From: Amycolatopsis australiensis
GTDB taxonomy: Bacteria > Actinomycetota > Actinomycetes > Mycobacteriales > Pseudonocardiaceae
Direction of reading: 5' to 3'
NCBI RefSeq assembly: GCF_900119165.1
Contig: NZ_FPJG01000006.1
Coordinates: 6,696,001 to 6,760,000, forward strand
DNA length: 64,000 bases
Made by a program: the position numbers and the translations under genes. The number at the start of each line of letters is the position of its first letter. Position 1 is the stretch's first letter. A model generated the notes under the pieces. It worked only from the letters and a program-made list of their open reading frames with translations. It searched no databases and was not told the DNA's origin. This document shows, in pieces, positions 52,501 through 60,248 of the stretch.

Positions 52501-52974
52501 GCGGTCGCGAAGCACCTGTACAAGCTGATGGCGTACAAGGACGAGTACGAGGTCGCCCGGCTGTCGCTGGACCCGGCGTTCCTGTCCGGGCTGGCCGAGG
52601 AGTTCGGCGCGGGCTCGAAGTACGCCTACCGGCTGCACCCGCCGGTGCTGCGGGCGCTCGGGATGAAGCGCAAGATCAGCCTGGGCCCGTGGTTCCGCCC
52701 GGCGTTCCGGCTGCTGCACGCGTCGCGGCGGCTGCGCGGCACCCGCTTCGACCCCTTCGGCCGCGCCGAGGTGCGGCGCGTGGAACGCGAGCTGATCGCG
52801 GACTACCGCGAGGTGGTGCTGGCGGCGCTCCGCGCCGGCGACGTCGACCGCGCCCGCGTGCTGGCCCTCGCGGAACTGCCCGACCTGGTGCGCGGCTACG
52901 AGGACGTCAAGCTGGCGAACGTGGCCCGCTACCGGGAGAAGCAGGCCGAGCTGCTCACGCTCGTAACCAGCTGA
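49579..52974 (+). CDS. Indolepyruvate ferredoxin oxidoreductase, fused subunits
   Basis: 1131 residues from GTG 49579 with GGGAG upstream. It oxidatively decarboxylates aryl pyruvates (indolepyruvate, phenylpyruvate) to the acyl-CoA, passing electrons to ferredoxin. Order: ThDP pyrimidine domain (VFVSGYEGSPLAGYDLEL), ThDP-binding domain (CSGCPHNSS near 420, GIGCHTMALFM), and iron-sulfur ligands CEGCGDCGTKSNC near 625. The gamma-type domain (GIGGTGVVTVTQILATAAVL) starts near 710, with a C-terminal DUF6537-like extension. The length is that of the fused IorA/B form found in aerobic bacteria. It faces an Lrp regulator. Confidence 0.9.
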   Translation: METYTLEDRYLREAGTVHLTGVQALVRLLFDRVRHDRAHGGDPAVFVSGYEGSPLAGYDLELGRRAKLLEKHDVVHRPGLNEELAATSVMGSQLVAGAGGRRGVTGFWYGKAPGLDRATDALRHANLAGTDPRGGAVALVGDDPNAKSSTVPCASELALADLAIPVFFPADSQDVLDLGRHAVELSRAAGLWTSLKIVANVADASGTAVVSPQWTAPEIDGAYRHAPTSRLLGPGLAALERSLFTVRLPLALEYLRASGVNRITARGPADRIGIVSAGKSYLDLQQALRTLGLDAESLTKHGIRILKLGAIHPLEPGIVRQFADGLEEIVVVEEKRSFVETALKEVLYGVPGAPAVTGKKDRDGRTLFTELGELDPDGIATGLARRLPEGIPPVDAWRGRRRRERISVPLLARTPYFCSGCPHNSSTKVPDGTLVGGGIGCHTMALFMEPDQVGTVLGVTQMGGEGTQWIGMAPFVEAEHFVQNIGDGTFTHSGSLAVRAAVAAGVNITYKLLYNSAVAMTGGQDAVGGLPVEKVAELLLVEGARRVVITSDAPARLRRRKLPAGVEVRDRTELLATQEELAKVKGVTVLIHEQECAAEKRRKRRRGKQAAPATRVVINERVCEGCGDCGTKSNCLSVQPVATEFGRKTAIHQSSCNVDYSCLAGDCPSFVTVMPAGRKRRRQLGELAADAVPAPASASTSDFTVRITGIGGTGVVTVTQILATAAVLDGRHVRTLDQTGLAQKGGAVVSDLKVTAEPVEQAPKLAAGECDLYLACDALVGADAANLGVTDPARTTAVVSTTEVPTGRMVVDTTVSFPDPGSVLAPLEAAAARTVSLDARGLAEELFDDDQFANVLQLGAAYQTGAIPLPAAVIERAIELNGTAVAANLQAFRRGRQLVADPDAVTTAPAPARPVAQPAVRALVHAEPGSELARLLDIRIPDLVAYQDERYARAYAEFVEQVRVLEDGPTEITEAVAKHLYKLMAYKDEYEVARLSLDPAFLSGLAEEFGAGSKYAYRLHPPVLRALGMKRKISLGPWFRPAFRLLHASRRLRGTRFDPFGRAEVRRVERELIADYREVVLAALRAGDVDRARVLALAELPDLVRGYEDVKLANVARYREKQAELLTLVTS

Positions 52975-53581
52975 GCATCGACTGGGCCTCGCCGGGGACG
53001 CGCAGCTTCGCGCTGACGTCCCCAGCGTGCTTGCGCGCCGCATCGGTGCCGATGCCGAGCAGCCGCCCGATCGTCGGGACCGAGTGGCCTTCGGCGAGGA
53101 GGGCGACGACCTCGCGTTCGCGGGCGGTGAGCGTGGCGACCGGGTCGCCCGGCCGCCGCCGGGCCAGCTGAGCCGCCACGACGTCCCGGTCGAGGACCGT
53201 GCCGCCCGCCGCCACCCGCCGGAGGGCGTCGAGGAACTCGTCCGGCTTCCCGACCCGCTCCTTGAGCAGGTAGCCGGCGCCGCCCCCGCCGGCGGCCAGG
53301 AGGTCGCCCGCGTAGCCGTCCTCGACGAAGGCCGACAGTGCCAGGATCGCCAGGCCCGGCTGCCGGCGCCGGGCTTCGAGGGCGGCCCGCAGCCCTTCGT
53401 CGGTGAACGTCGGCGGCATCCGCACGTCGACGACGGCGAGGTCGGGTGCCTGCGCGCCGGCCTCGGCGACCAGGTCGCCGGGGTGGTCGACGGCCGCGAC
53501 GACGTGGAACCCCTCGCTGCGCAGGAGCAGCACGAGCCCCTCCCGCAGCAGGGTGTCCTCCTCGGCGATCACGATCCGCAC
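52955..53581 (-). CDS. LuxR-type response regulator
   Basis: 208 residues from GTG 53581. REC domain: acidic pair EED near the start, phospho-acceptor Asp in LAVVDVRMPP, Thr/Ser in LALSAFVEDGYAG, Lys in YLLKERVGKPDEF. The C-terminal LuxR HTH reads LTAREREVVALLAEGHSV. The final 20 nt overlap the convergent oxidoreductase gene. No histidine kinase gene adjoins it, so it is an orphan in this window. Confidence 0.9.
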   Translation of the reverse strand: MRIVIAEEDTLLREGLVLLLRSEGFHVVAAVDHPGDLVAEAGAQAPDLAVVDVRMPPTFTDEGLRAALEARRRQPGLAILALSAFVEDGYAGDLLAAGGGGAGYLLKERVGKPDEFLDALRRVAAGGTVLDRDVVAAQLARRRPGDPVATLTAREREVVALLAEGHSVPTIGRLLGIGTDAARKHAGDVSAKLRVPGEAQSMLSWLRA

Positions 53582-53637
53582 GACGGCTGCCTCCTCACTC
53601 CCCCTGCCTGGAGGCACGGATCCGCGGGCGGAACCGT

Positions 53638-54603
53638 TCAGCGGATGCCGGTGGTCCGGAACCGCGCCCGGTAGCCGCTCGGCGTCACGCCGAGGCCACG
53701 CGCGAAGGCCCGCCGCATCGTCTCCGCCGACCCGAACCCCGACCGGCGCGCCACCGCGTCCAGCGGATCGGCCGTGCGCTCCAGCAGCTGCCGCGCCGAC
53801 TCCACCCGCACCTGCTCGACGAACCGGGCCGGGGTGCGGCCGAGCTCGACGGCGAACAGGCGGGTCAGGTGGCGGGGGCTGACGCCGGCGCGGGCCGCCA
53901 TCGTTTCGAGCGTGTGCGGTGCCGACGGGTCGGCCGCCACCGAGTCGAGCACCGCCCGCAGCACCTCGGTGCGCGGGCGGCCCGTCTCCAGCCGGACGCT
54001 GAACTGCGACTGGCCGCCCGGCCGCTGCAGGAACACGACCAGGTGCTTGGCCACCAGCCGGGCCACCTCCGCGCCGAGGTCGGCCTCGACCAGCGCGAGC
54101 GCCAGGTCGATCCCGGAGGTCACGCCCGCCGAGGTGATGACCGGCCCGTCCTTGACGAAGATCGCGTCGGCGTCGACCCGCACGCGCGGGAATCGGCGGG
54201 CGAGCTGGTCGGTGAGATCCCAGTGCGTGGTGGCCCGCCTGCCGTCGAGCACGCCCGCGGCGGCCAGGGCGAACGCGCCCGCGCAGACCGAGGCCGTGCG
54301 GTCCGCGCCGTCGGCCAGCCGCCGGATCTGCGCGACGAGCCCGGTGTCGGCGATCGTGCGGACCCACTCGGGACCGCCCGGTACCAGCACGGTCGCGCCA
54401 CGCGGGTCGGCCGCCGCGAGGTCGAGGTCGGCACCCAGGCGGGTCCCGGTGTTGGTGCGGACGTCGGCACCGCCCGGTGACGCCGTCTTCAGTTCGTACC
54501 GCCCGCCGTGCTCGTTGGCTTCGGCGAAGACTTCGAGCGGCCCCGAGACGTCCAGCAGGCGGACGCCGTCGTAGAGCACGACGAGCACGGGCCGGGTCCG
54601 CAC
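53638..54603 (-). CDS. GlxA-family (DJ-1/PfpI + AraC) regulator
   Basis: 321 residues. The N-terminal DJ-1/PfpI-like domain has the nucleophile-elbow region ASVCAGAFALAAAGVL. The C-terminal AraC double HTH (about 215-315) has AGVSPRHLTRLFAVELG and GFGSAETMRRAFARGLGVTP. Proteins of this type regulate amino-acid or glycine-betaine catabolism. Target unknown; adjacent ATP-binding and M24 peptidase genes are possible. Confidence 0.9.
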   Translation of the reverse strand: MRTRPVLVVLYDGVRLLDVSGPLEVFAEANEHGGRYELKTASPGGADVRTNTGTRLGADLDLAAADPRGATVLVPGGPEWVRTIADTGLVAQIRRLADGADRTASVCAGAFALAAAGVLDGRRATTHWDLTDQLARRFPRVRVDADAIFVKDGPVITSAGVTSGIDLALALVEADLGAEVARLVAKHLVVFLQRPGGQSQFSVRLETGRPRTEVLRAVLDSVAADPSAPHTLETMAARAGVSPRHLTRLFAVELGRTPARFVEQVRVESARQLLERTADPLDAVARRSGFGSAETMRRAFARGLGVTPSGYRARFRTTGIR

Positions 54604-54604
54604 G

Positions 54605-55090
54605 TCAGCTCGAGCCCGACCAGCCGCTCAACCGGGTGAGCAGGCGCTCCAGCACCTGGGGGTCGGCGGCCACCGGCTCGCCCGAGACCGGCTCGTCGAC
54701 CAGGGTCCGCCGGTCCTGCCGCCGCGGCAGGCGCACCTGCCGCGCGTTCATCCCGCCGGGCAGCGGCAGCTCGCACCAGGTCGTGCGGGACCCGCCGGGG
54801 CCGGGCGTGACGCCGACGCGCTCGCCGGGCCGGGCCTGCGGTTCCGGCAGCCCGGGCACGTCGTCGTCGACCTCGACCGCCAGCACGTCGGCGCGCAGCC
54901 GCAGCCGCAGCGTGACGAAGGCGGGCGCCTGCGGGTTGCCGGCCTCGACCACCGCCTCGACCAGCCGTTTCGCGGTCGCGGTCGTCTGCTCCAGCATGGG
55001 CAGCAGGGACCAGTCGGTGAGAATCAGGCGGACGAACAGTTCCGTGACCGGCAGCGCGCTGGGCTGCGCGACCAGCCGGATATCGTCCAT
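54605..55090 (-). CDS. ATP-binding (HATPase_c_2, anti-sigma-like) protein
   Basis: 161 residues from ATG 55090. The N-terminal helix LPVTELFVRLILTDWSLLPM and ATAKRLVEAVVEAGNPQAPA match the N-box region of small serine-kinase-like ATPases. The Asp-Gly box, however, is weak (LAVEVDDDVPG). These proteins often act as anti-sigma factors or partner-switch kinases in actinobacteria. It directly follows GlxA with one base between. Function unproven. Confidence 0.6.
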   Translation of the reverse strand: MDDIRLVAQPSALPVTELFVRLILTDWSLLPMLEQTTATAKRLVEAVVEAGNPQAPAFVTLRLRLRADVLAVEVDDDVPGLPEPQARPGERVGVTPGPGGSRTTWCELPLPGGMNARQVRLPRRQDRRTLVDEPVSGEPVAADPQVLERLLTRLSGWSGSS

Positions 55091-55214
55091 CTGGGAGGTG
55101 TGCGCGCTCAACCCTGACCTTCCTCGCCCAGGTCGACTGTCCGGGCCCCGCATCTTGCCACCCGGGTCCGGCGGCACGGTACCGCCCGGCCCCGGCGTTG
55201 TTACCGTCGGGTCC

Positions 55215-55934
55215 ATGGGCGAACCGGTCGAGGACGAGGCGCAGCGCGCCGCACGGCTGCTGGACGCGCAGGCGAAGGCGGTGGAGCTGTTCGCCGCGGT
55301 GGCCGACCGCGGCATCCTGGCGCCGGGCGTGCGGGAGACCGAGGCGAGCGACGCGATCCGCGACCTGGCCGGCGACCTGCTGGGCATCCGCCGCTACTGG
55401 CACAAGCGGATCGTCCGCGCCGGCGTCAACACGCTGCGGCCCTACCGCGAAAACCCGCCGGACCGGGTGCTGGCCGAGGACGACATCGTGTTCGCCGACT
55501 TCGGTCCGATCTTCGAGGACTGGGAAGCGGACTTCGGCCGCACGTTCGTCCTGGGCGACGACCCGGTCAAGCACCGGCTGCGCGACACGCTCCCGGAGGT
55601 GTTCGATGCGGGCCGGGCGTACTTCGCCGCGCGGCCGGACGTCACGGGCGCGCAGCTGTACGCGCACATGGTGGAGCTGGCGCGGGAAGCGGGCTGGGAG
55701 TTCGGCGGCTCGATCGCCGGTCACCTGGTGGGCCGGTTCCCGCACGAGCGGATCGACGGCGCCGACATCGACTCCTACATCGCCCCGGGCAGCGACGGCC
55801 CGATGCGGCGGCCGGACCGGGCCGGGCGGACGGCGCACTGGATCCTGGAGGTGCACCTGGTGGACCGCCGGCTGGGGATCGGCGGCTTCTTCGAGCAGCT
55901 CCTGGATCTGGGGCCGAGCGCCGCGGAGTCGTGA
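55215..55934 (+). CDS. M24-family metallopeptidase-like protein
   Basis: 239 residues from ATG 55215. Pita-bread fold: FADFGPIFEDWEADFGRTFV supplies the metal-binding Asp pair region, GGSIAGHLVGRFPHE the His, and HWILEVHLVD a Glu. It is shorter than aminopeptidase P and lacks its N-terminal domain. It could be a creatinase-like hydrolase or a non-peptidase member; the substrate is unknown. Confidence 0.82.
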   Translation: MGEPVEDEAQRAARLLDAQAKAVELFAAVADRGILAPGVRETEASDAIRDLAGDLLGIRRYWHKRIVRAGVNTLRPYRENPPDRVLAEDDIVFADFGPIFEDWEADFGRTFVLGDDPVKHRLRDTLPEVFDAGRAYFAARPDVTGAQLYAHMVELAREAGWEFGGSIAGHLVGRFPHERIDGADIDSYIAPGSDGPMRRPDRAGRTAHWILEVHLVDRRLGIGGFFEQLLDLGPSAAES

Positions 55935-55952
55935 CGCCCGGCCCGCCGCCGG

Positions 55953-56594
55953 TCAGACTCGCGCGGGCAGCCAGAGTTCGTCGATCGCCTTCTCCGCCGT
56001 CGCCAGGCTCGCGTCGGCCAGCGGGATCAGCTCCGCCATCGCCGGGTTCACGCGCGCCAGGGTCAGCTCCGCCGTGATGAACCGCGGCTCCAGGCCGGTC
56101 AGCGAGACGCCGTGCGGCAGCCACTGCTCGGCGTGGTCCCAGCCCTCGCGCGGGGTTCCTTCGCCGTACCCGCCGCCGCGGGAGGCCAGCACGATGAACT
56201 CGCGGCCGCCCAGCAGCCCGGCCTGCGTCTCCGGGTCGATCGACAGGCCCGGGGCGATCAAGTGGTCGACCCACGTCTTCACGCTGCTCGGCGCGCCGAA
56301 GTTGTACAGCGGCAGGCCGAGCAGGACCGTGTCGGCCGCCTTGATCTCGTCGACCAGCTCGCGGCTGCGCGCCCACGCCGCCGCCTGCTCCGGCGTGTGC
56401 TGGTCCGGCGGCACCATGCCCGCCAGCCCGCTCGCCGCGTCGATGTGGGGCAGCGGGTGCGCGCCCAGGTCGCGGTAGGTCACCGTGCCGCCGGGGTGGG
56501 CGGCCCGCCACGCGGCCGCGGCCCGCGCGCTGAGCCGGCGGCTCACCGAGCGCTCGCCCTGGATGCTCGAGTCGATGTGGAGGAGATGCGCCAT
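55953..56594 (-). CDS. FMN-dependent NADH azoreductase
   Basis: 213 residues from ATG 56594. Flavodoxin-like fold of the AzoR family: opening HLLHIDSSIQGERSVSRRL (phosphate-binding), PLYNFGAPSSVKTWVDHLI, and LASRGGGYGEGTP. It reduces azo dyes and quinones. It is divergent from a MarR regulator across 82 bp, a common arrangement in which the MarR protein represses azoR and responds to quinones or dyes. Confidence 0.9.
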   Translation of the reverse strand: MAHLLHIDSSIQGERSVSRRLSARAAAAWRAAHPGGTVTYRDLGAHPLPHIDAASGLAGMVPPDQHTPEQAAAWARSRELVDEIKAADTVLLGLPLYNFGAPSSVKTWVDHLIAPGLSIDPETQAGLLGGREFIVLASRGGGYGEGTPREGWDHAEQWLPHGVSLTGLEPRFITAELTLARVNPAMAELIPLADASLATAEKAIDELWLPARV

Positions 56595-56676
56595 GTCGTT
56601 AACCATCCGTAGATCGTTTGTGTAAGGCAAACCATTAATAGCACATCGATCGTTGGGGTGCCCATATACTGGGCGC

Positions 56677-57156
56677 ATGACGTCGCTGCCGGTCGTGAAC
56701 CAGCCGCCCCACCGCTGCGGGGCGCTGCTCGACCACCTCTCGCGCCGGATGCGGCTGCGCAGCGAGTCGGTCCTGGCGCCGCTGGGGCTGCGCCCGCGCC
56801 ACCTGATCGCCCTCACGGTCCTGCGCGACCTCGGCGGCAGCTCCCAGCAGGACCTGGCGAAGACGCTGGAGATGGACGGCACGAACGTCGTCGGCCTGCT
56901 CAACGACCTCGAGGCCGAGAACCTGGTCGAGCGGCGCCGCTCCCCCGTCGACCGGCGCCGCCACGTCGTGGAGCTCACCGACGTCGGCGCGAAGCTGCTC
57001 GCGCGGGCCGAGTTCGCGCTGGCGGCGGTCGAGAACGAGGTGCTGGCCGGGCTGAGCGACGACCAGCGCGAGCAGCTCTACGAACTGCTCCACCAGGCCA
57101 CGAACAAGACCGAGACGCAGGCGTGCACGGAAGCCGCGGCGGAGCCGGGCTGCTGA
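56677..57156 (+). CDS. MarR-family regulator
   Basis: 159 residues from ATG 56677. Winged HTH: LTVLRDLGGSSQQDLAKTLE, MDGTNVVGLLNDLEAENLVE, and wing RRRSPVDRRRHVVELT. Divergent from the azoreductase gene. The 82-bp spacer holds a small GTTTG-N7-CAAAC repeat (56618..56634) that could be its operator. Confidence 0.9.
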   Translation: MTSLPVVNQPPHRCGALLDHLSRRMRLRSESVLAPLGLRPRHLIALTVLRDLGGSSQQDLAKTLEMDGTNVVGLLNDLEAENLVERRRSPVDRRRHVVELTDVGAKLLARAEFALAAVENEVLAGLSDDQREQLYELLHQATNKTETQACTEAAAEPGC

Positions 57157-57160
57157 CGCC

Positions 57161-57772
57161 TCAGCCCCCGGCGATGTCGCGAGCCAGCTGCCGCGCCTCC
57201 GCCAGGGTGAACTTCCCGGCGATCTGCGTTTCCCCGCCGGTGATGGCGGACTGCACGACCGGCGCGGTCAGCACCCGGCTCTTCAGCACCATCGCGACCT
57301 GCTTGCCGACGTTCTGCCCGGTCCACTCCGCCCACGTCCGCGCGCCCTCGGCGGTGAAGCTGAGGTCGATGACCGAGCCGCCCGTCGCCGGGTCGGGGTG
57401 CGCGGCCACGCGGCTCACGTCGGCGCCGCTGAGGAACCCGGGGCCGAGGACGTACTTCGTGCCGTCCGCGCGGTCGCAGCCGACCAGCGGCAGCGCCGGG
57501 TCGTCGCGGCCGTCGAGCGGGTCCGGCCGGTCCGCCGCGCAGTCGAGCGCCTGCGCCGCGGCCCGCTGCGTGGCCGGGTCGGCGCTCTGCCGCTCGGCCG
57601 CCGGACCGGACGGCGGCCCCGCCGGCAGCGCGGCCAGTACCGGCCGGAACCGCAGCAGCGTGCCGTCCTTGACGACGAACCCGGTGGGCGTCGCCTGACC
57701 CGCGACCTCGGTCTGGCACCCGGCGACGAGCACGGCGACGGCCGCGAGCAGGAGGATCCGCACGGCGGTCAT
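57161..57772 (-). CDS. Lipoprotein with SecDF P1-head-like domain
   Basis: 203 residues. Lipoprotein signal: LLLAAVAVLVAGC with the lipobox Cys at 19. Residues about 95-200 match the P1 head subdomain of SecD: VIDLSFTAEGARTWAEWTGQ, LTAPVVQSAITGGETQIAG, and a closing FTLAEARQLARDIAGG. It lacks membrane helices, so it is not a translocase. The stand-alone form is common in actinobacteria; its role is unknown. Confidence 0.85.
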   Translation of the reverse strand: MTAVRILLLAAVAVLVAGCQTEVAGQATPTGFVVKDGTLLRFRPVLAALPAGPPSGPAAERQSADPATQRAAAQALDCAADRPDPLDGRDDPALPLVGCDRADGTKYVLGPGFLSGADVSRVAAHPDPATGGSVIDLSFTAEGARTWAEWTGQNVGKQVAMVLKSRVLTAPVVQSAITGGETQIAGKFTLAEARQLARDIAGG

Positions 57773-57786
57773 TCTCCCCCGCAGCC

Positions 57787-59574
57787 CTACCCGGCCGCCA
57801 GGATCGCTTCCAGCCCCGAGGCCTGGGTACGCCAGTCCGTGACGTTCGGCGCGGTGCCGGTCCAGCGCTGGCCGATCCGGTTCAGCGAGTCACGGTCGCC
57901 CGCCCACAGCGCGTCCGCCTGCCTTCTCGCGAACGCGAGGTAGGCGGCCGAGCCCGTCGCCGTGGCCAGGTCGCCGAAGTAGCGCATGAAGATGCCCTTG
58001 AACTGCTTCTGGTTGTCGTCGCACGATCCCGTGCCGAGGTCGCACGACTCGACGAGCACGCCGCCGTCGGTCAGCCGCGCCATCGCCGCGTCCGCGAGCC
58101 GCCTCGCGGCGTCCAGATAGGACGGGATGCCGGTGGCGCGCCACAGCTCCAGCAGCCCGCCGATGCCGAGGCCCTGGTTGTAGGTCCAGACCGTCTGGCC
58201 GTTGTTGGCGCACGAAGCCGTCAGGCCGTCGTTGACCAGGCCGGCGGAGTTGACCAGCCCGCTGGCGAGGTACCAGTCCCCGGCCGTCTTCGCCCACTGC
58301 CCCCACACGGTGTCACCGGCGATCCGCCGGTGCAGCGACGCGGTCAACCGCAGGTACAGTCCGGCCGTGACGGCGTTCTTGTACGTCCGCTCGCGGTTCC
58401 ACCACACGCCGCCGCCGCAGGAGCCGGTGTCCCAGAACCCGTGGACGTAGTTCGCGATCGTCGTCGCCTCGGCGAGGTAACGCGGGTCGTGGGTGCGGTC
58501 GTAGACGGCGACCCAGGCCAGACCCCACCACGCGCTGTCGTCGACGGCCCGGCTGACGAAGTCGCCGTCGATCGCGTCGGAACTCCTTGCCCCGGCCGGG
58601 AAAGCCACGCGGTTGACGTCGAAGGTGCGCGCCAGCGCCGCCTCGGACCCGCCCGCGTCGGCCACCGCCGTCACCGCGACCGCGGAGTTCCACCAGCTCG
58701 AGGGCCACCACGCGGTGTACGGGTCGTAGGACCACATCAGCGCGTCGAGCGCCCCGGCCGCGCGAGTCACCGCCGGACGGGCCCAGGCCGTGCAGCTCCC
58801 CTGCGCGTGCGTGGCTTCCCGGCCGCACGCCCGGACCGCGCCGCCGTAGAGGCGGCCCCGGGGATCGCGCGTCGCGAAGGCCGCGGTCTGCGTGCCGGTC
58901 GCGCCCGCGGGCACGCTCGTGCGGCCCAGCGACGAGCCGTCCGGCCAGCTCGCCCCGGCGTCCCAGGAGCGGTCGAGCCAGATCTCGTCACCGGGGCCGC
59001 CCGAATCGATCCCCGCCCACGCCATGCCGCGGCCGTCGAAGTGCAGGCGGATGGTGCGGCCGAAGAGCGTCGCCGGCGCCACCGGCCGGCTGTCCCCCGC
59101 GGCCGGCGCGGTCCGGTCGCAGGCCGCGTCGCAGACGTCCGGGTAGATCCACGCCGTGCAGCCGACCGCCTGCGCGTCACCGCAGGCACGCACCAGGCCG
59201 CGGCGGTGGTGCGCGGGATCGGTGAGGTTGTACATCAGCGTGCGGGTGCCGGTCCACGTGCCGGGGATGCTCGCCTTGCCCAGCAGGCCGTCCCAGGTGG
59301 CACCGCCGTCCCAGGAGCGGTCGAGCCACACGGCGTCCCCGGGAACGCCGTTGTCGATGCCGGCCCACGCCATCCCGTCCGGGTCCGAGGCGTGCAACCG
59401 CAGCACGCGGCCGTTGATCACCTTGTCCGGCAAGGGAAAGCTCTCCCGTGCGGCCCGCGACGGATCGAGCGTGTCGCACGCGGTGACGCACACCGCGGTG
59501 TCCGCCGCGGCGGCGGGCATCGGGGTCAGGGAACCGAACACGAGCAGCAGCACGAGCAATGTCCGCACCGACAT
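57787..59574 (-). CDS. Secreted glycoside hydrolase family 76 (endo-alpha-1,6-mannanase-like)
   Basis: 595 residues from ATG 59574. Signal peptide 1-23 (LLVLLLVFGSLTPMPAAAA). Two tandem repeats of about 105 residues follow, each with GMAWAGID and PGDxxWLDRSWD. The C-terminal GH76 domain (about 265-595) has WWPSSWWNSAVAV, the catalytic Asp pair in AVDDSAWWGLAWVAVYD, and CGGGVWWNRERTYKNAVT. GH76 enzymes cleave alpha-1,6-mannans of fungal or mycobacterial-type walls. The repeats are probably a carbohydrate-binding accessory. Confidence 0.9.
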   Translation of the reverse strand: MSVRTLLVLLLVFGSLTPMPAAAADTAVCVTACDTLDPSRAARESFPLPDKVINGRVLRLHASDPDGMAWAGIDNGVPGDAVWLDRSWDGGATWDGLLGKASIPGTWTGTRTLMYNLTDPAHHRRGLVRACGDAQAVGCTAWIYPDVCDAACDRTAPAAGDSRPVAPATLFGRTIRLHFDGRGMAWAGIDSGGPGDEIWLDRSWDAGASWPDGSSLGRTSVPAGATGTQTAAFATRDPRGRLYGGAVRACGREATHAQGSCTAWARPAVTRAAGALDALMWSYDPYTAWWPSSWWNSAVAVTAVADAGGSEAALARTFDVNRVAFPAGARSSDAIDGDFVSRAVDDSAWWGLAWVAVYDRTHDPRYLAEATTIANYVHGFWDTGSCGGGVWWNRERTYKNAVTAGLYLRLTASLHRRIAGDTVWGQWAKTAGDWYLASGLVNSAGLVNDGLTASCANNGQTVWTYNQGLGIGGLLELWRATGIPSYLDAARRLADAAMARLTDGGVLVESCDLGTGSCDDNQKQFKGIFMRYFGDLATATGSAAYLAFARRQADALWAGDRDSLNRIGQRWTGTAPNVTDWRTQASGLEAILAAG

Positions 59575-60248
59575 CCCTCTCCACGCACGGGTTTCGTCCC
59601 AGGATAGGAACACCGCGTGGCGCGGCGAAGGTTTCTGTCCGGTTCTGACGCGTTCCGGACAAGAACCGACTGAGGCGCGGGCGGGAAGAGCCGGGGCATG
59701 ACGGCGAGCATCAGCGCCGACCAGGTGACGTGCGTCAGCAGCGGTGCCTGTACTCCGCCGGACCGGTGGCGCTGCCACGCGAACACCGTCCCCATCACCG
59801 CGGAAGCCAGCACCAGCGCAGGATTCCGGGTCGCCGCGGTGGACAGGACGTACACCGCCGTGGCGCCGCGCGCCCCGAACGCGTCGTAGAGCGCGCCGCG
59901 GAAGAAGACCTCCTCCGCCACGCCGGTGACCAGCGCCGTCGCGGCGACCGACGGCGTCGACCCGCGGTGGGCGTGGTCGAGCACGCCCGTGATCGCCCGG
60001 CGCAGCGGCGGGATGTGCCGGGCCACCAGGGCACCGCCGTAGAACACGCCGAACGCGCCCGCCCCCGCGGCCACCGGCTGGACGACGTCCCGGCGGCCCC
60101 GCGGCACCCGCCCTGCCCCGGCGAACCACGTCGCGGCGACCGACGCGGTGAGCGCGTGGAACCGCCGCGAGCCGGGACGGCTGGCCAGCGACGCGCCGAG
60201 CAGGCCCGACCCGAATGCCGTGATGGCGGCCAGGACCGTCTTCCTCAC
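59526..60248 (-). CDS. CPBP intramembrane metalloprotease
   Basis: 240 residues from GTG 60248 (GTGA overlap with the preceding dehydrogenase-like gene). Hydrophobic helices plus the CPBP/CAAX motif: EEVFFRG (EExxxR) near 125 and LTHVTWSALML (HxxxN-type, with Ser here) near 180. The frame runs 49 nt into the GH76 gene and ends with a Cys-rich tail CRCGHCSCCCSCSVP that looks unlike the family. The natural stop may have been lost. Confidence 0.82.
   Translation of the reverse strand: MRKTVLAAITAFGSGLLGASLASRPGSRRFHALTASVAATWFAGAGRVPRGRRDVVQPVAAGAGAFGVFYGGALVARHIPPLRRAITGVLDHAHRGSTPSVAATALVTGVAEEVFFRGALYDAFGARGATAVYVLSTAATRNPALVLASAVMGTVFAWQRHRSGGVQAPLLTHVTWSALMLAVMPRLFPPAPQSVLVRNASEPDRNLRRATRCSYPGTKPVRGEGCRCGHCSCCCSCSVP

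Noticed and set aside
50092..53043. 983-codon open frame on the minus strand
   Set aside because: It lies antisense to the indolepyruvate oxidoreductase gene, has no recognisable motifs and shows the Arg/Ala/Gly-rich composition of a shadow frame in GC-rich DNA.
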